A DNA stretch of 64,000 bases from positions 15,857,501 through 15,921,500 of the forward strand of contig CM076143.1 in assembly GCA_038025085.1 (NCBI GenBank), written 5' to 3'. Below, piece after piece: positions 35,033 through 47,308 of the stretch. Below the pieces are notes generated by a model. That model searched no databases, was not told the DNA's origin, and saw nothing but the letters and a program-made list of their open reading frames with translations. The stretch comes from Tetragonia tetragonoides. Taxonomy: Eukaryota; Streptophyta; Magnoliopsida; Caryophyllales; Aizoaceae. The position numbers and the translations under genes were made by a program. Numbering within the stretch: position 1 is the first letter of the stretch; each line of letters opens with the position of its first letter.

Positions 35033-35797
35033 TTGCTCATCGGTCTTAGTACTTCATTATCTCTAACCATAGTAGCGGGTATGGAAGATGAAAGTGGTTG
35101 AGTGATAAACTGCTTTCGAACCAGACGGTTGCTTTTGGTATCTCGTTCCCAACTCCTCGCACTGTAGTTCCTTGTTCTACCAATCTGAATATTCACTTAA
35201 CTTGGTGAGGGACACTAAGGGAGAAGACTTGAACAAATATTATTTTTTTTTGAATAAACACACTCTCCTAATTACCCTTGGAGTACTAGCATGCAAGTCT
35301 AAGATGGACATGCAATGATGACAAGTCTATATGCAATGACGTGGTCTAAGATGAATGCAACTATGTGTGACAAGCAAATGCTAGAATGATATAGATGAGT
35401 GATGCAAATGTTCATGCGACATGCATGATATGCAAAGACTCTAAATGACCTAGACATGTACGCCATGAAACAATGTATGAGGAAATGACCTACGGTGATT
35501 ATTCATGCCAATCTAAATGTCTTATATGAGATGCAACATGCATGATCAACACTTAATGAGTAGAGCTACCCATCTATAGTAAATGGGTGTTCTAGAATGA
35601 CGTATGATGCAATGTAGAATATTCTATATGTCCTAGCATGGAGCTTCTAGAATGAGATGCAATGTAATGATTTTTTTTTAGCAAGAAAGAAAATGTGGGA
35701 AATTAATCTAGAATGATTCCTCAACAACGTTGCCACAATATACAAAGTAACATGTTTAGGCCAAAGATCATTGACTCAATAAAAGAAAAAATACAGA
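35033..35797. other. Gypsy leader region upstream of gag
   Basis: No ORF of note. Rich in ATGCAA and CATGCA phrases (35290-35660), possibly an old degenerate array. Confidence 0.45.
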
Positions 35798-36262
35798 GAC
35801 TCTTGACTTAGAGACAGGGAAATGGGAATATTTTCGACTCTTAACAAAGAAAATATGAACTCTTGACTAAGGAAAAGGGAGATTTTATTCTAGACTCAAA
35901 TTGGGATAAAATAAATGATTATACTTTTGACTAAGGAAAGGGGAGATTTTATTCTACACTCAAATTGGGATAAAATAAAAGATTATACTCTTGACTATGG
36001 AAAGGGGAATATACTATTCTAGACTCAAATTGAGATAAAAATAAGAGATATTAGACTCTTGACTAAGGAAAGGGAAAGATTTTATTCTAGACTCAAATTG
36101 GGATAAAATAAAAATTATACTCTTGACTAGGAAAAGGGAAAGATTTTATTCTAGACTCAAATTGGGATAAAATAAAATATTATACTCTTGACTAGGGAAA
36201 GCGAAAGATATTATTCTAGACTCAAATTGATAAAATAAAATATTATACTCTTGACTAAGGAA
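35798..36262. repeat. Tandem repeat, about eight units of 55-65 bp, 5' of gag
   Basis: Units read CTCTTGACTAAGGAAAGGGG, AGATTTTATTCTAGACTC, AAATTGGGATAAAATAAA. The array lies in the leader of the minus-strand element. Confidence 0.92.
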
Positions 36263-36960
36263 AGACTAACACTTTATTTTATTTGGGATCTTTGGCTAAA
36301 ACCCATTACTTGGACGAGAAGGAAAAAAATTAAGGAAAATACTTTCTCCTAAATCAACAAGCATCCTAGGTATCATTCACGAAATATTATTTCTTAAAAT
36401 AAAAATATTCTAGACTCAATCTTAGGCATAAAAGATTACGCAAAGATTGCGTTCACATTAGGGCAAACAACACATTCACGCAAAAAATGAAGTCACAAAT
36501 ATCTAGCATGGACATGGGACTGAGTTTCAAGCCTAAAACATTGGTTCTAGTTCATGCAATTAGGTAGGCTTAAGGGTTTTGGTCAAAAGGAACTCATGAT
36601 CAAGAATTTACAACAATCCGCGAGATGCGCGACAATGTGATGCATCCTTGTTATCCTACTCGTCGAATGGACGAATGCATAGGAAGGTACATGAGGTGGG
36701 GAGATCCATGTCTCTTGGCAAAGAAGAATCGAGTGGATTCTCACCAAGGCACTTCACCACACTCCAAGGGCTAAAAACTGGTTAGAACTTGTTAAAACAA
36801 GCTCAGAAGCCGCGCAAGCGCATGCAAATGAATGTATGAATGCAAAGCTAACAACTAAATGAGCAATAATAACAAGGTCATGAACCATGCAATTTTAACA
36901 ATTAATCAAGATCAAATTTCAAGTTACACCCTCTTAATAAATCCCCAGCATATTCGCCAC

Positions 36961-38885
36961 TGTAAACACCAGGGTTTGAATTTTACTCCCTTTGCTATTG
37001 GGTGTTTAGGATAATTGAAGAGTCGCCACCAAATTTTAAGGAAAACACTTGGAAACCAATAAAGAACCCAAATCGAAAGTCTAGAAAGATTCCAACTTAG
37101 GTTTAATGCACCCCAATCCCGATTGGGGATAAATTGACTCTAATGACCCAAAGGACCAAAGTTGAGTTCGGGGGTGTGGGTACGAATTGGGAAGGTGTTA
37201 TGCACCCAATTACGCCGGTTAAATAAACGGTCTCTATTAATTGATCTTGATTAATAATTAAAGTTGCACGGTTCCAAACAAATCCGATCGTCCAAACCTA
37301 AAATTAGCTAAGTGGCTTGAACAACATGATTTATTGCTATTGTTATCGCTTTGCACATTATTTATCCAATTACATGCTATAAATTAATAAAGCGCAAGAT
37401 TAACCCAATAAATATACAAGATGATAGTATTCTCCAAAACCTACTGTTATTGCTTAACGCGCCAATTGCCAACTTGCATCAATAAATAAGTTAGTAACTT
37501 CATTGGAATTAAATCAAAGCAATAAAAAAGTAGTTAATAAGAATATGTTTCTCATGCAATAATTATAAGAAATATGATAATTGATCTAATCATGCAATTA
37601 ATCTAAATCTATACTAATTAAACATGTAAATATGCAAAAACATGATTTTTACACTAAACATGCAATAAACATGAATTAAACTAATCTAACATGATTAATA
37701 TACCAATGTACAAAATAATAATCAAAACATGCAAATTAATCAACCATAAGCATAATCTAAGTAAAACATGATTATAAAAAGAATTGGTTTATTAAAATAA
37801 ATCCTCAGGATGGAGAACTTGGATGTTCACTTAGGAACGGACGAATTCCCAAAGATTCTTGTACTTGATCAAAGGTAGATGAATTATGTGTTGTCTTGTG
37901 AAGATGAATAATATTAAAGGTTTTTTTTTTGTGGTGGAAAGGGTAAAGGATTAGTTTTTATGGTGGAAGGATGATTAGAGTTGTTTATTTGGTGAAGGAG
38001 GAAGGAGATGGATGAAGATTGAGAGATTAGGGTTAATTAGAGAGCTCTATGGTTCAATTTGACCTCTCCATTGTGTTCTCCTTGAAACAACAGAGGAAAA
38101 GAGTATATATAGAGGTAGGTTTAGGTATGGGACGGAACTGACAAAAAGGCAAGACAAAATAGTCCAACAGGCGCCTTTCGTGGAGGACCGCTTGGCGTCC
38201 AAGCGGCTACCGCTCCAACAAGCGGCTAGCCGCTAGGACTAAGGGCTTAGCCGCTAGGGCAAGTGGCTCAGCCGCTTGGGCAAGCGGTTCAGCCGCTCTG
38301 ACACGTAGCGAGACAAATTTTGACGGCACATAATTTCTTCGTTTGACCTCCGATTAACCTGATTCCTTTTGCATTGGATTTCTTATTCAAAGGGATTTAT
38401 TTGGACATATAATAATCACAATTTTCATGAGTATTTCGGAAGTTATGGCCCAAAAACTAAAAAGGTATCCATTTCAGTATACCTTGCGGTAATTGGATCA
38501 TATCTCATTCGTTTCTTATTGGACTTGGACCCATAGTATATCATTTTAAAGATATTTGTGTGAGAAATCCATGTAAATTAGGCCCACTTTGGAATTATTC
38601 CTCTAATGGAGGAGAATCCTAGTTGAATCGTGGAGTGCGGTAATCAGAGCATCTCTTTTGTCCCATATCTTTGTGGTATCACATCTTTTGACTCCGGTGT
38701 CCGTTTGGGACGAGGTAAGGGTCGTTGGAAAGGTTATAGAAAAGGGTATGTGATTATGGTGAAATGAAAGGCTTTATGCCAATGATCAAGAGTTCGAACA
38801 TTTCGAAAATTCTTACTGTCCATGTTATTCCATATCCATCATCATCTGGTTTTTGGTGGGACAGAGACACAATTTGGTGTCTACA
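36961..38885 (-). mobile_element. Ty3/gypsy 5' LTR, 1925 bp, uninterrupted
   Basis: TGTAAACACC to GGTGTCTACA on the + strand. It provides the empty-site sequence for the CACTA insertion in the other LTR. The target duplication GTTCC follows at 38886-38890. Confidence 0.94.
38104..38112 (-). promoter_or_regulatory. Probable TATA box of the gypsy 5' LTR
   Basis: Minus-strand CTATATATAC, in the first half of the LTR read on the minus strand, upstream of the GC-rich hairpin cluster. The homologous site in the other LTR is TTTATATAC. Confidence 0.4.
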
Positions 38886-38890
38886 GTTCC

Positions 38891-39350
38891 CCACCTTAGA
38901 CAACAACTCTATGAGTTCATCATTCTCTCCACGGTCATTGAAGAAACTCTACCGGATAAGTCGTCAAGCTCAAACCGTGCTTGAACATGAAGTGTATGAA
39001 TGCCTCCATCGCTTGATGTTTGTGATGACTAAGAAGGATATTGCTAGCTTTGGACAACCCCCTCTTCAACATTATGTGCATCTTGAATGGAACGCGTGAC
39101 ATATCTCGTATTCCCAAGTCTCGCTTCGTGAATGGAGGTGGTGGAGGTCAAGGGCCAAGTCCAGGTGGAGGTAAAGGGAAGGCAAAATCAAGTGGAAGGA
39201 AAAAGCACTATTTGTTGATGATGACATGGTTGCAAAACCTAAGGCAAACGGCAAAGGCAAAGCACTCCACATTGATGATTACGACTTGTCGATCTTTGCT
39301 CTAAGTCCGGCGGCAACTAATGGCCTTTGTGGAGTACCTCTTCCCGTCTA
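38891..39350 (+). pseudogene. Second exon of the unknown SIM-like gene, right copy
   Basis: Matches 8043-7576 (reverse): LDNNSMSSSFSPRSLKKLY and LMFVMTKKDIASFG are conserved. A stop after HLEWNA (near 39098) and indels later break it. The acidic end reads IDDYDLS, so the IVDL core of the left copy is not preserved. A one-base difference at the insertion junction also shifts the frame. Confidence 0.6.
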
Positions 39351-39605
39351 ATATCAAGCTACATTACTATTCCCTTGTATGGAATATGACCTTTGTTGAA
39401 TGGTTGATTTCTAGGTCTTGTTTTACAATCAATGATGTATTTTTTTATGTCTTAGTTCAGATATTTTGTGTTGTATGTTGAAGTAGTTAATTTATGAATT
39501 AAAGACTGGGGGAAGTTGGTTAAAGTTGTTGTTATTGATAAACCATTTATACTTATGTATGCAATGAAATACTTAAATTCTCGTAAATTGCATGATAAAA
39601 ATATA

Positions 39606-39800
39606 GAGTAGATTGTGGCATAAAACAGGACTAGATTGTCGCATAAAATGTGAGTAGTTCTTGGGATAAAACATGACTAGTCCTTGGGATAAAACATGAC
39701 TTGTTCTTGGGATAAACTATGAGTAGTTATTATTAGGATAAACCATGACTTGTTATTGGGATAATTCATGAGTAGTTGTTGGGATAAACCATGACATTGT
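39606..39800. repeat. Minisatellite, right copy of the 23-bp array
   Basis: Reverse of the array at 7098-7321: GGATAAAACATGACTAGTCC-type units. Confidence 0.8.
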
Positions 39801-40664
39801 CTCCATCCTTAACCAGGACCCTGACCCGACTCGCCGACAGAACTTAACCCGTTTAACAGAACCCACAAAATATTCCTTTATGACCTCCAAATCATTATGT
39901 TTCTCCCCCTAGTGTTTTACCACTTTCGGGTATTCACAAAGATTTACCATGAATCAAAACTTCAAGTTTTGTCAATGCAATTGTCATTCATGACATGAAC
40001 TCTGTTAATGGTATGTTGTATGAAACAAAAAAATTACTGAGCTCCATCAACAGAAGTTCTGTATTGTAACTTAATTTTATGGATTTGCTGCTACTTTTAA
40101 TTACCTACTTGTAGGTTTTCATTAGAATTATATGTTTCCATCAATAACTTGTGGAAATGTCCATAATGCATGGAAGGTTTCCATGACTAAATTATGAAAA
40201 TGTCCATTATGAAAGTTTTCATGACTCTATCATGGAGATGTCCATCATAGACCTGCTTCAGAATACCATATAACTATACAAAATCCCTTACATACACACA
40301 AGATACCTGGACTACAGGTCCTTTTCTCCATCCATGAACTCCCTGTCATGGAAATGTCCATCATAGACCTGCTTTAAAATACCATATAACTATACAAAGT
40401 CCCATACATACACACAAGATACCTGGACTGCAGGTCCTTTCTCCATCCATGAACTCTCTGCTATGCTAAAATACAGGACTCCATAACTCCTGCCATGGCA
40501 TACAATATATTAACTTACATAGTCCTTCCTGTCGTGGCATACAACATATTAACTTACATAGCATAGTCCTTCATGTCATGGCATACAACATATTAACTTA
40601 CATAGTGCTTAGGAGCACAGGTCTATTCAAAAATACAATACAAGTTTCTTCCAACCCAATTCAT

Positions 40665-43600
40665 GTAATCTTAATGTCCTTGGTTTGATTCAACACAGCT
40701 TCCTTGAAACAGTTCACCTTCACCATATTGATGACGATCATTTGTCGAACGTTCCAAACACAAACCTACAACACAAAAGACAGATATAATCAATTACTAG
40801 TTTACTGCTAACATGACCTTACATACAATTATAAACCCAAATGAAAAGGATTAGAACAAGTTGATTACCATGACTTCATCAATCTCCGCCCTACTACAAG
40901 GCCACATATCTATAAACACCATCATGAACACTCCACAATCATGACTGTTAAAATATTATAAGCAGATTCATTAGATTTGTACAAATGTTATAACACCCAA
41001 ATATTAGCCAAAATGTCGATACCATACCCATTTTTTTTAGACCGGGAGATCAGCAATGCCTCCTACTTTCCATGTTGAAAAATCAATATCATCAAATAAG
41101 AAGGATAGGTATCTTTCCATTGCATCAATCTACATGGTCAAACCAAGTTTGAAATATAAGATAAATGATGCATTTCAAAACAATTCATCTTTATAAATAA
41201 TATCAAATTACCAATCATTTTTCCTCTTCACGGTCAGCTTCAGTAATTATCGCAGGAAGAGAATCCAATCTCCATATCTTTTTCTCAACCACATCAAAAT
41301 GCAGTACCCACCAATGCTGGTTATTAGACAATGGCAAAACAAACTAGCAAATACAACATAGTGAAATAAGAATTTGTGTATGAAAAATTCAATAATGACT
41401 TTTCCTTTCATGCCGCTTTCCCTCATGCGTAGCTCCTTCTCTTTCCAACACCATCATATGTTTAGTATAATATTGTTATCCATGTATTTTTCCAACCAAA
41501 GCTGAAGGCTTACAACCCTAACACTACCACAAAATTCAAAGCTAGCTACTGTAATTTTAGAATACAATAACTTTAATTAAATGGCAAACAGTTTTTCAAG
41601 AGTTGTACTACTAGTCTACTACTTACCCCAATCATGGGATCAAATAGATATTTATTATCTTTTTCTTTAGCCCAATCCACATTCTTCAAATATGCCCAAA
41701 CAATAACAACCTTGCAAGGATAAAATGCATGTATATTTCAGTCAATCTTATCTCTCCGAAATTAGTTAAATTCTAAGTCATATACATGCCAAGGAGAAAA
41801 CTCATTCATTGGCCTTTGCACATGTTATCAGTAAGCTGGCAGACAAATCCCAATTTGGAATACCGACTACTTTAGTGCTGCAAATATAAGTTAGATATTA
41901 CATAGGTATAAATAACTTCGTGGCTAACTAAATTCAATTATAAATACTCCTTACCTCCCAAATCGCGAATCAGTGACAAACTTTACAATTTGACGATCCT
42001 CCTGACTAAATGCATCCCTCCCACTTTTACGGAGGCTTCTAAAACTCAGTTTCTTGGTCTCCTCCTTATCACCTTTCTCTTGTTGGGCATCTAAATTCTC
42101 GATCAATTTATCATCATTTACCGAACACATCAAATCTTCATTAGTGCAACTCACATTAATATCAATGTCATTAGGAGTCATTTTCTGTAGAAATCCAAAA
42201 CCCGTCTTATAGACAATCATCATCATTTAAAGGGGCAACACTATCTAAACTTTTGTGACCACTAGCAGCACTAGCAGCAAAAAAACAAGCTGGGGTCATA
42301 CGTCAACTTTTCACCACCAACATCACAACCATCAACCTTAGAAATTTGAAGATCGGGAATTTCAATTATGTTATGCAAATCTGATTTGGGATTATTTGAG
42401 GATCCAACACTTCTATCTCTTGGCCCTTCATGTGAACTTATATCTCTCGACTCTTCTTGTGAACTTATATCTATTGCCATTTCACGTGAACTTGCTTCAA
42501 CCCCTGCTTTACTTTCAACACCCTTCGACACCTTTAGTTGCAATAAATATGCGGTCGATTGTAAAAAGTCAGGATCCAGAATATCCCCAGTCAAGTTCAT
42601 TACATTGGTCCTATATGGATAAAGAAATTTATCCAAAAACACCTAAATCAAATTAGAAAAAAAAAAAAAAAAAAAAAAAAAGCACGCAACCCAATTATGA
42701 AGTCACACAACATTATGTTATTTGAAATCTGGTTAATATGTTTAAAATGCGAATAGAACCAAAAACAATTCATCTCAAACTAATCAAAGTGGTGGTTAAT
42801 CATGTTCAAATAACAATAATTGGGACTGCGGACAAACCCTATAAAAGTATGCATCCACAACAGCAACATCACAGAGAGATTCTGATCAGAAACAAAAACA
42901 GGGGATTTGATGGCCTTCTTTTTTGCCTACTTTCATAATACAAAATAAATTGAAGAACCAATAATGAAGACAAAAAACTGAAATATGCATGGAATGCAAA
43001 TATATCATAAGGGGCCATGAGATTTTAATCCACAACAACTGACATCATTAGAAATGCTAGTAGTGAGCTCATTATAAGAGCGGCTACCTACTTCTAAATA
43101 AATACCTGCAGCAAATTGATTACACGGAAATGAACATATAACCAAAATTTTCTTATATAGGGCTAGGCAAGTTTTTGATGTACCTGAAGTTTCTTCACCA
43201 TATAGAATTAAATTTGACTGACGACTGGACAAAGGTTAAAAACATGAGAGTGCAGCAAATACATACAGGACATAAGTGATATAAATCTGTTGACAGCAAT
43301 AGGGAATGCTCTGACTAGAATTTAACTGTTAATTTGACAAGGAAAAATAACTATAAAAAGTGAACTATAAGAGGGAGAACTATCTAATAAAATCATCGAC
43401 ACTTTCAATAATCACCAATTTAACTGTTGATACACTCTCATACAAAACTTAGTGCAACTCAATAATCATTGGCATTTTCAATAATCACCAGATTTTGTAC
43501 ATGCCAAAACCCCTTACATTTTCTATTTGCCAAAACACCCCAATAAAACTCCTTTTAAGTTCTATTTTCTTTAAAACACACAATTTAACTATCATTATCG

Positions 43601-45233
43601 AATATTTCCCTACCCTCCATTCCCTCCATCAAACCATGTTATCTTTTTCAATTTCACCGCCACGTTAGCTTTAGTTAAATGATGTAATATAATCGTCTGG
43701 AATGAAATGAACACTTTCATTTAAAGATGAACATACTTACCTTACGACTGTCACAAGGACCCAAATCATAACATACATCCTTGTAAAGGACGCCATCAAG
43801 TTCTTTCGGATGCCTCTCCTCATAGTTGACCTTCGTTACATCCAAAATCTATACACACGATGAATAGTTATAGTTTAAATATGAAATTTTATACATTAAC
43901 ATCTTCTTTAGTAAATTTTATTACATGAAAATGTTTGTCCTCACCTTAACTTTACCAAATTCCTTTGTCTCCTTATCGTAGTCTGCTTCCACTGCTTGTT
44001 TCATGGATTTTTGAGTCCATCGACACAAGCTTTGCTTAGTCTACTTGCTCCCTCCCCAACCAATCACTTTCCCAATATCCAACCTATCCAAGTAAAAAAT
44101 CTACAACAAACCAAAATTAAGTTAGGTAATAATAAATAAGTGAATACAAGTCAAATCTAACAATTATATCATGAACTGACCACTAAAATTATTAAACAAC
44201 CACCATACCCACCCAAAGGATATATTGGTGCTTTCCCGAGTTTCTCCATATTCTTCTTAATCCTCTCCCTCTTCTCCCTCACTTTTCGTCGTGCACCAAT
44301 CAACTCATCCAACACCAAAGTAGCCCAATCATAATCTTTTGGGTCTCCTACATTCGTTGCAAACTTCAACAACCTGGGGCTTAAAGCATATTGCTGAGTT
44401 GGGCATAGAAATGCCGCCAACACATACATAAGAAGTTGTATCTTATATTCTTCAAAAGATATCTCAATTTGGATACAACTTAGCACCGCCGAAGAAACAA
44501 TACCCCTTTGCTTTACAACTCCTTTCTCCACGACTTATGACTTACTTCCATATGTCTTCTTGATTAACTTATAAGCTTTTTTGTCTGCCACATCATTTTC
44601 AACTGGAATGTCCCCATTAGGAATTCCAAGGATCCACGAAACATCATTTGCGGTTATTTTCACATCAACATTGTCCCTTATGTGCAATGTGCTGGTTCGT
44701 CATCAAAATGCTTCATCAACCAATAGGCCAATTGACGGTCCATCTTCAAGTTATTCATTAACAACATCGATCAAAAATCCCATAGTTTCCACCCATTCCC
44801 TCTGCTGATCCGGAAAACCGAGTCCAAATGAAGCTATATTCTCCGGCAATCCCCTAATGTTAGGTGTCTGTCATATGTACTCATCATTAGCTGCTTATTC
44901 TACCAATTAATAATAAATATAGATCAAACTATACACTTACAAGTTTACTTGTGGACGTTTTCGCCTTCTTCCTTTGCTTCTTTTCTTTTTTCACACCTTC
45001 TTCACCATTTGTAGCCAAATTGTTTCCCTCGTTCACAACCGGAAATTCTTATAACATAGTTTGGATGACCATTTTATTTAATTTAATTCAATATATAATG
45101 AAATAACTTTAAACTATTACTATCCACTAAATCATCAAACAAAAATAGTACAAATACACAAAAGCATACATCATTGAAACACACTTACCATTGTATTTGA
45201 TGTGCTTTCAGGGTTCATTTTTCTTCTCTTCAT
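40665..45233 (-). pseudogene. Plant transposon gene with C-terminal Ulp1-like protease, right copy, decayed
   Basis: Fullest copy of the gene. Exon 1 begins at ATG 45233 (MKRRKMNPESTSNTM, donor at 45188). A Lys-rich exon lies at about 44943-45048. The domain exon, about 44169-44881, reads KITANDVSWILGIPNGDIP, MYVLAAFLCPTQQYALSPRL and DYDWATLVLDELI, a module I know from plant mobile-element proteins that carry Ulp1 domains. Exons near 43970-44095 and 43745-43855 follow (YEERHPKELDGVLY), then a linker (42271-42640) and an acidic/Lys exon (41951-42226). The protease part has His codon 41314-41316, Asp 41263-41265 and Cys 40935-40937. The Gln codon of LPVQ is TAA here. Stops near 44755 and 44535 also break it. 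The last exon, about 40665-40770, ends KEAVLNQTKDI. Confidence 0.78.
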
Positions 45234-45949
45234 ATCCCAACATAAGTAATCCTCTCTAATCCTTTTACCTAAAAAAACTTGAACCATCAAACATATTGAT
45301 ATTAAATTCATATTCCTTTACTCAGTTTTGAAATTTATCATAATCCTCCAATCATACACACGTCATATTCCATTTCCATAGTTTACAATTCACTCTTTTC
45401 TAACCCATATTTTTTTATTAAAATACAAAAATATATATGAATGAAATCAACAGAAAATAAGTTCACCCTAATACAATGTTAGCTCAAATCTGACCTCAAA
45501 GGTTTCCTACTATGTGCCATGGAAATCCGATTTTGAAACACATTAATAGTCCATGACTCATACTTTGTGGAGTTTTCCATCAACCTCCAATCAAAGACAC
45601 GTCAATTACACTAAATTTTGTCAATTTTAATAATGTTAGCTCAAACTGGAATTTTCCATCATCCTCCAATCAAAAAAATCGTCAACCTCCCATTTTTTAC
45701 CATTCACTATATTCGAACACGTATTATTGATTTCAATACATCAATTAAAATTAACATAAATTAAGTAAACCATAATTTTCACCCAAACTAACAATTTTAA
45801 TCTATCACTGACCTGGAAAATTGGGCGAAACAAATCCAAATCACTTTGTCGTCATCAGCCATAGGGGAGTTAACTTAGGGGTTTCAAACCCAGGCTTCAA
45901 AGAGAGATAGAGTGAGTACTTAGGTTGGATTAAGGGGTTAATGATGGTT
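45234..45949 (-). other. Upstream region of the Ulp1 gene
   Basis: AT-rich with two diverged copies of a phrase around TTCCATCAACCTCCAATCAAAG (45575-45600 and 45652-45675). Probably intron or promoter. No coding sequence seen. Confidence 0.4.
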
Positions 45950-46492
45950 GATTTGGTTTTCGAAGAGAGAGAGGGAGCGGTGGCAACTTTTGATTGGAGA
46001 TTTTGTTTTCGAAGAGAGAGAGTCGTGGTAGGGTTTCTTTTTTCTTTCGAAGAGAGAGAGTGCACAATACTTAATTTGGGTGTTCGTTCTTTGAAGAGAG
46101 AGATTGCATTGGAAGGAGAATGAGGGTTTCGAAATCACAGAAGGAGATTGAAGTCGTCGGTGTGTTCTTTGAAGAGAGAGTGTGCGGTGGTGATTTGGGT
46201 TTTGTTCAAAGAGAGACGGTGCGGTGGTCTTTGGAAGAGAGTGAGTGAGTGAGTGAGTGAGTGAGTGAGTGAGTGTTTTTGAGTGACAGATAATTGCATA
46301 TTTTGAGTGAGTGAGTGAGTGAGTGATTGTTTTGAGTGAGGGTTGTAAATAAAGGAAAAGAAAATATATTGTACCAAGGGTATGGATTTTGGGTTTACTT
46401 ATTTTCTTCCCACATAAGTCAGCTTTACTACAATTTATAGGGTGCCACATCAACTGTGAAAGACAATATATCCTTGTCTTCCCGAAAGACTC
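45950..46492 (-). mobile_element. GA-rich terminus of the right element with TIR-like end
   Basis: Repeats of GAAGAGAGAGAG with GGTGG fill 45960-46260, resembling the interior of the palindrome core at 13483-13760. 46456-46492 (GACAATATATCCTTGTCTTC then CCGAAAGACTC) is similar to the core's right TIR and, inverted, to its left TIR. A segment at 46416-46450 also matches the core (13805-13842, inverted). I take 46492 as the outer end of the element. Confidence 0.6.
46239..46324 (+). repeat. (GTGA)n microsatellites
   Basis: Two runs, 46239-46275 and 46305-46324, separated by unrelated sequence. Confidence 0.95.
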
Positions 46493-47106
46493 ATAACAGC
46501 TTTGTTTATTTTTGGTACTCAAGCAAAGTCCTTTACATAAAGCTAAAGTTTGCCGAGAACGATAGCAAGTATATGACATGCAAACTGCGACCACTACTAA
46601 AACCGGTGAATATAAAATAGCAAATTAACATGATCAGTGAGATAGCATACTGGAGCATAAACTGAATGTAATATTCTTCATCAATTATCATTCAATTTTC
46701 CTTAGTGATCAATTAATGAGTAAAACATGGAAACGTGATTTTGGTTGGTAGAACATGATAGACACCGACCAGCAATACTCCTTCATGGAAGATAATAAAA
46801 TAAAGATATTCATGGTGCATAACTAGACAAACTAAAGAATCCTTGGTGTTCATATTGAAAATATAAAAACAAAAAAGACACATAGATACACTTCACAGCA
46901 TAATATCTATGAGCCATTAACATATACCATTAACTGATTAACATATAAAGTTATGTGACAGTATATACACACAATGTTGAAAATTGGCTACCGTAAAAGA
47001 AGAGAGCAAAAGAAACCAATATTATCGTCCCTCACTAGATTGATCAAAGCAAGAACTGAAATAAAATAAAAAAATTCAGGGTTAGAGCGTGGTGCTGATA
47101 ACGTAT
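46493..47106 (-). mobile_element. Copia 5' leader with primer-site-like sequence
   Basis: Directly inside the LTR the minus strand reads TTATCAGCACCACGCTCTAA, the kind of site seen after copia LTRs of this type. No gag start is found before the nest begins. Confidence 0.55.
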
Positions 47107-47308
47107 TGTGAAATAATTTAAGAGATAAAGAGTAGAGAGTAAAAATGAGCAAGAGGTCTCTATATTATTCATATGAGTGATATATATAGTACAAAAGGAA
47201 TTAGGGTTTTTCTTAGAGAGCAAGAACCCTAGTACAATATATGATAAGTATCTAGGTAGAATATATCTATGATACATGTATATCCACACAATAATATATT
47301 TCATAACA
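47107..47308 (-). mobile_element. Ty1/copia 5' LTR, 202 bp
   Basis: On the minus strand TGTTATGAAATATATTATTG to TTATTTCACA. It contains a TATA box (minus CTATATATATC, 47179-47190). Very similar to 1-69. The five bases outside (GATAT, 47309-47313) are the candidate target duplication. Confidence 0.82.

Larger units (their letters stand above)
31453..36960 (-). mobile_element. Internal region of the gag-only Ty3/gypsy element
   Basis: A polypurine tract (minus-strand AGTGGGGGCTTT, about 31454-31466) abuts the 3' LTR. A primer-binding site TGGCGAATATGCTGGGGA (36942-36959) lies one base from the 5' LTR. The latter resembles the TGGCGAC(T)..GCTGGGGA site of plant Tat-like and related gypsy elements. 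Between them only a gag ORF is found. No protease, reverse transcriptase, RNase H or integrase motif is visible, so the element is non-autonomous. Confidence 0.85.
38886..43556 (-). repeat. Right copy of the Ulp1 element, proximal part
   Basis: Reverse complement of 3395-8040, resuming at the exact base where 24303 broke off. It continues beyond the homologous segment to about 46492 with exons not present on the left. Confidence 0.88.

Noticed and set aside
31453..36960. Pol polyprotein for the gypsy element
   Set aside because: No protease, reverse transcriptase or integrase motif in any frame; only gag is supported.
45938..46594. 218-codon open frame on the minus strand with LTHS repeats
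   Set aside because: It covers the (GTGA)n and GA-rich terminal repeats of the element. Openness is explained by repeat composition, and no domain is visible.
47087..47106. Standard initiator-tRNA primer site for the copia element
   Set aside because: The sequence TTATCAGCACCACGCTCT differs from TGGTATCAGAGC. I keep it only as primer-site-like by position.
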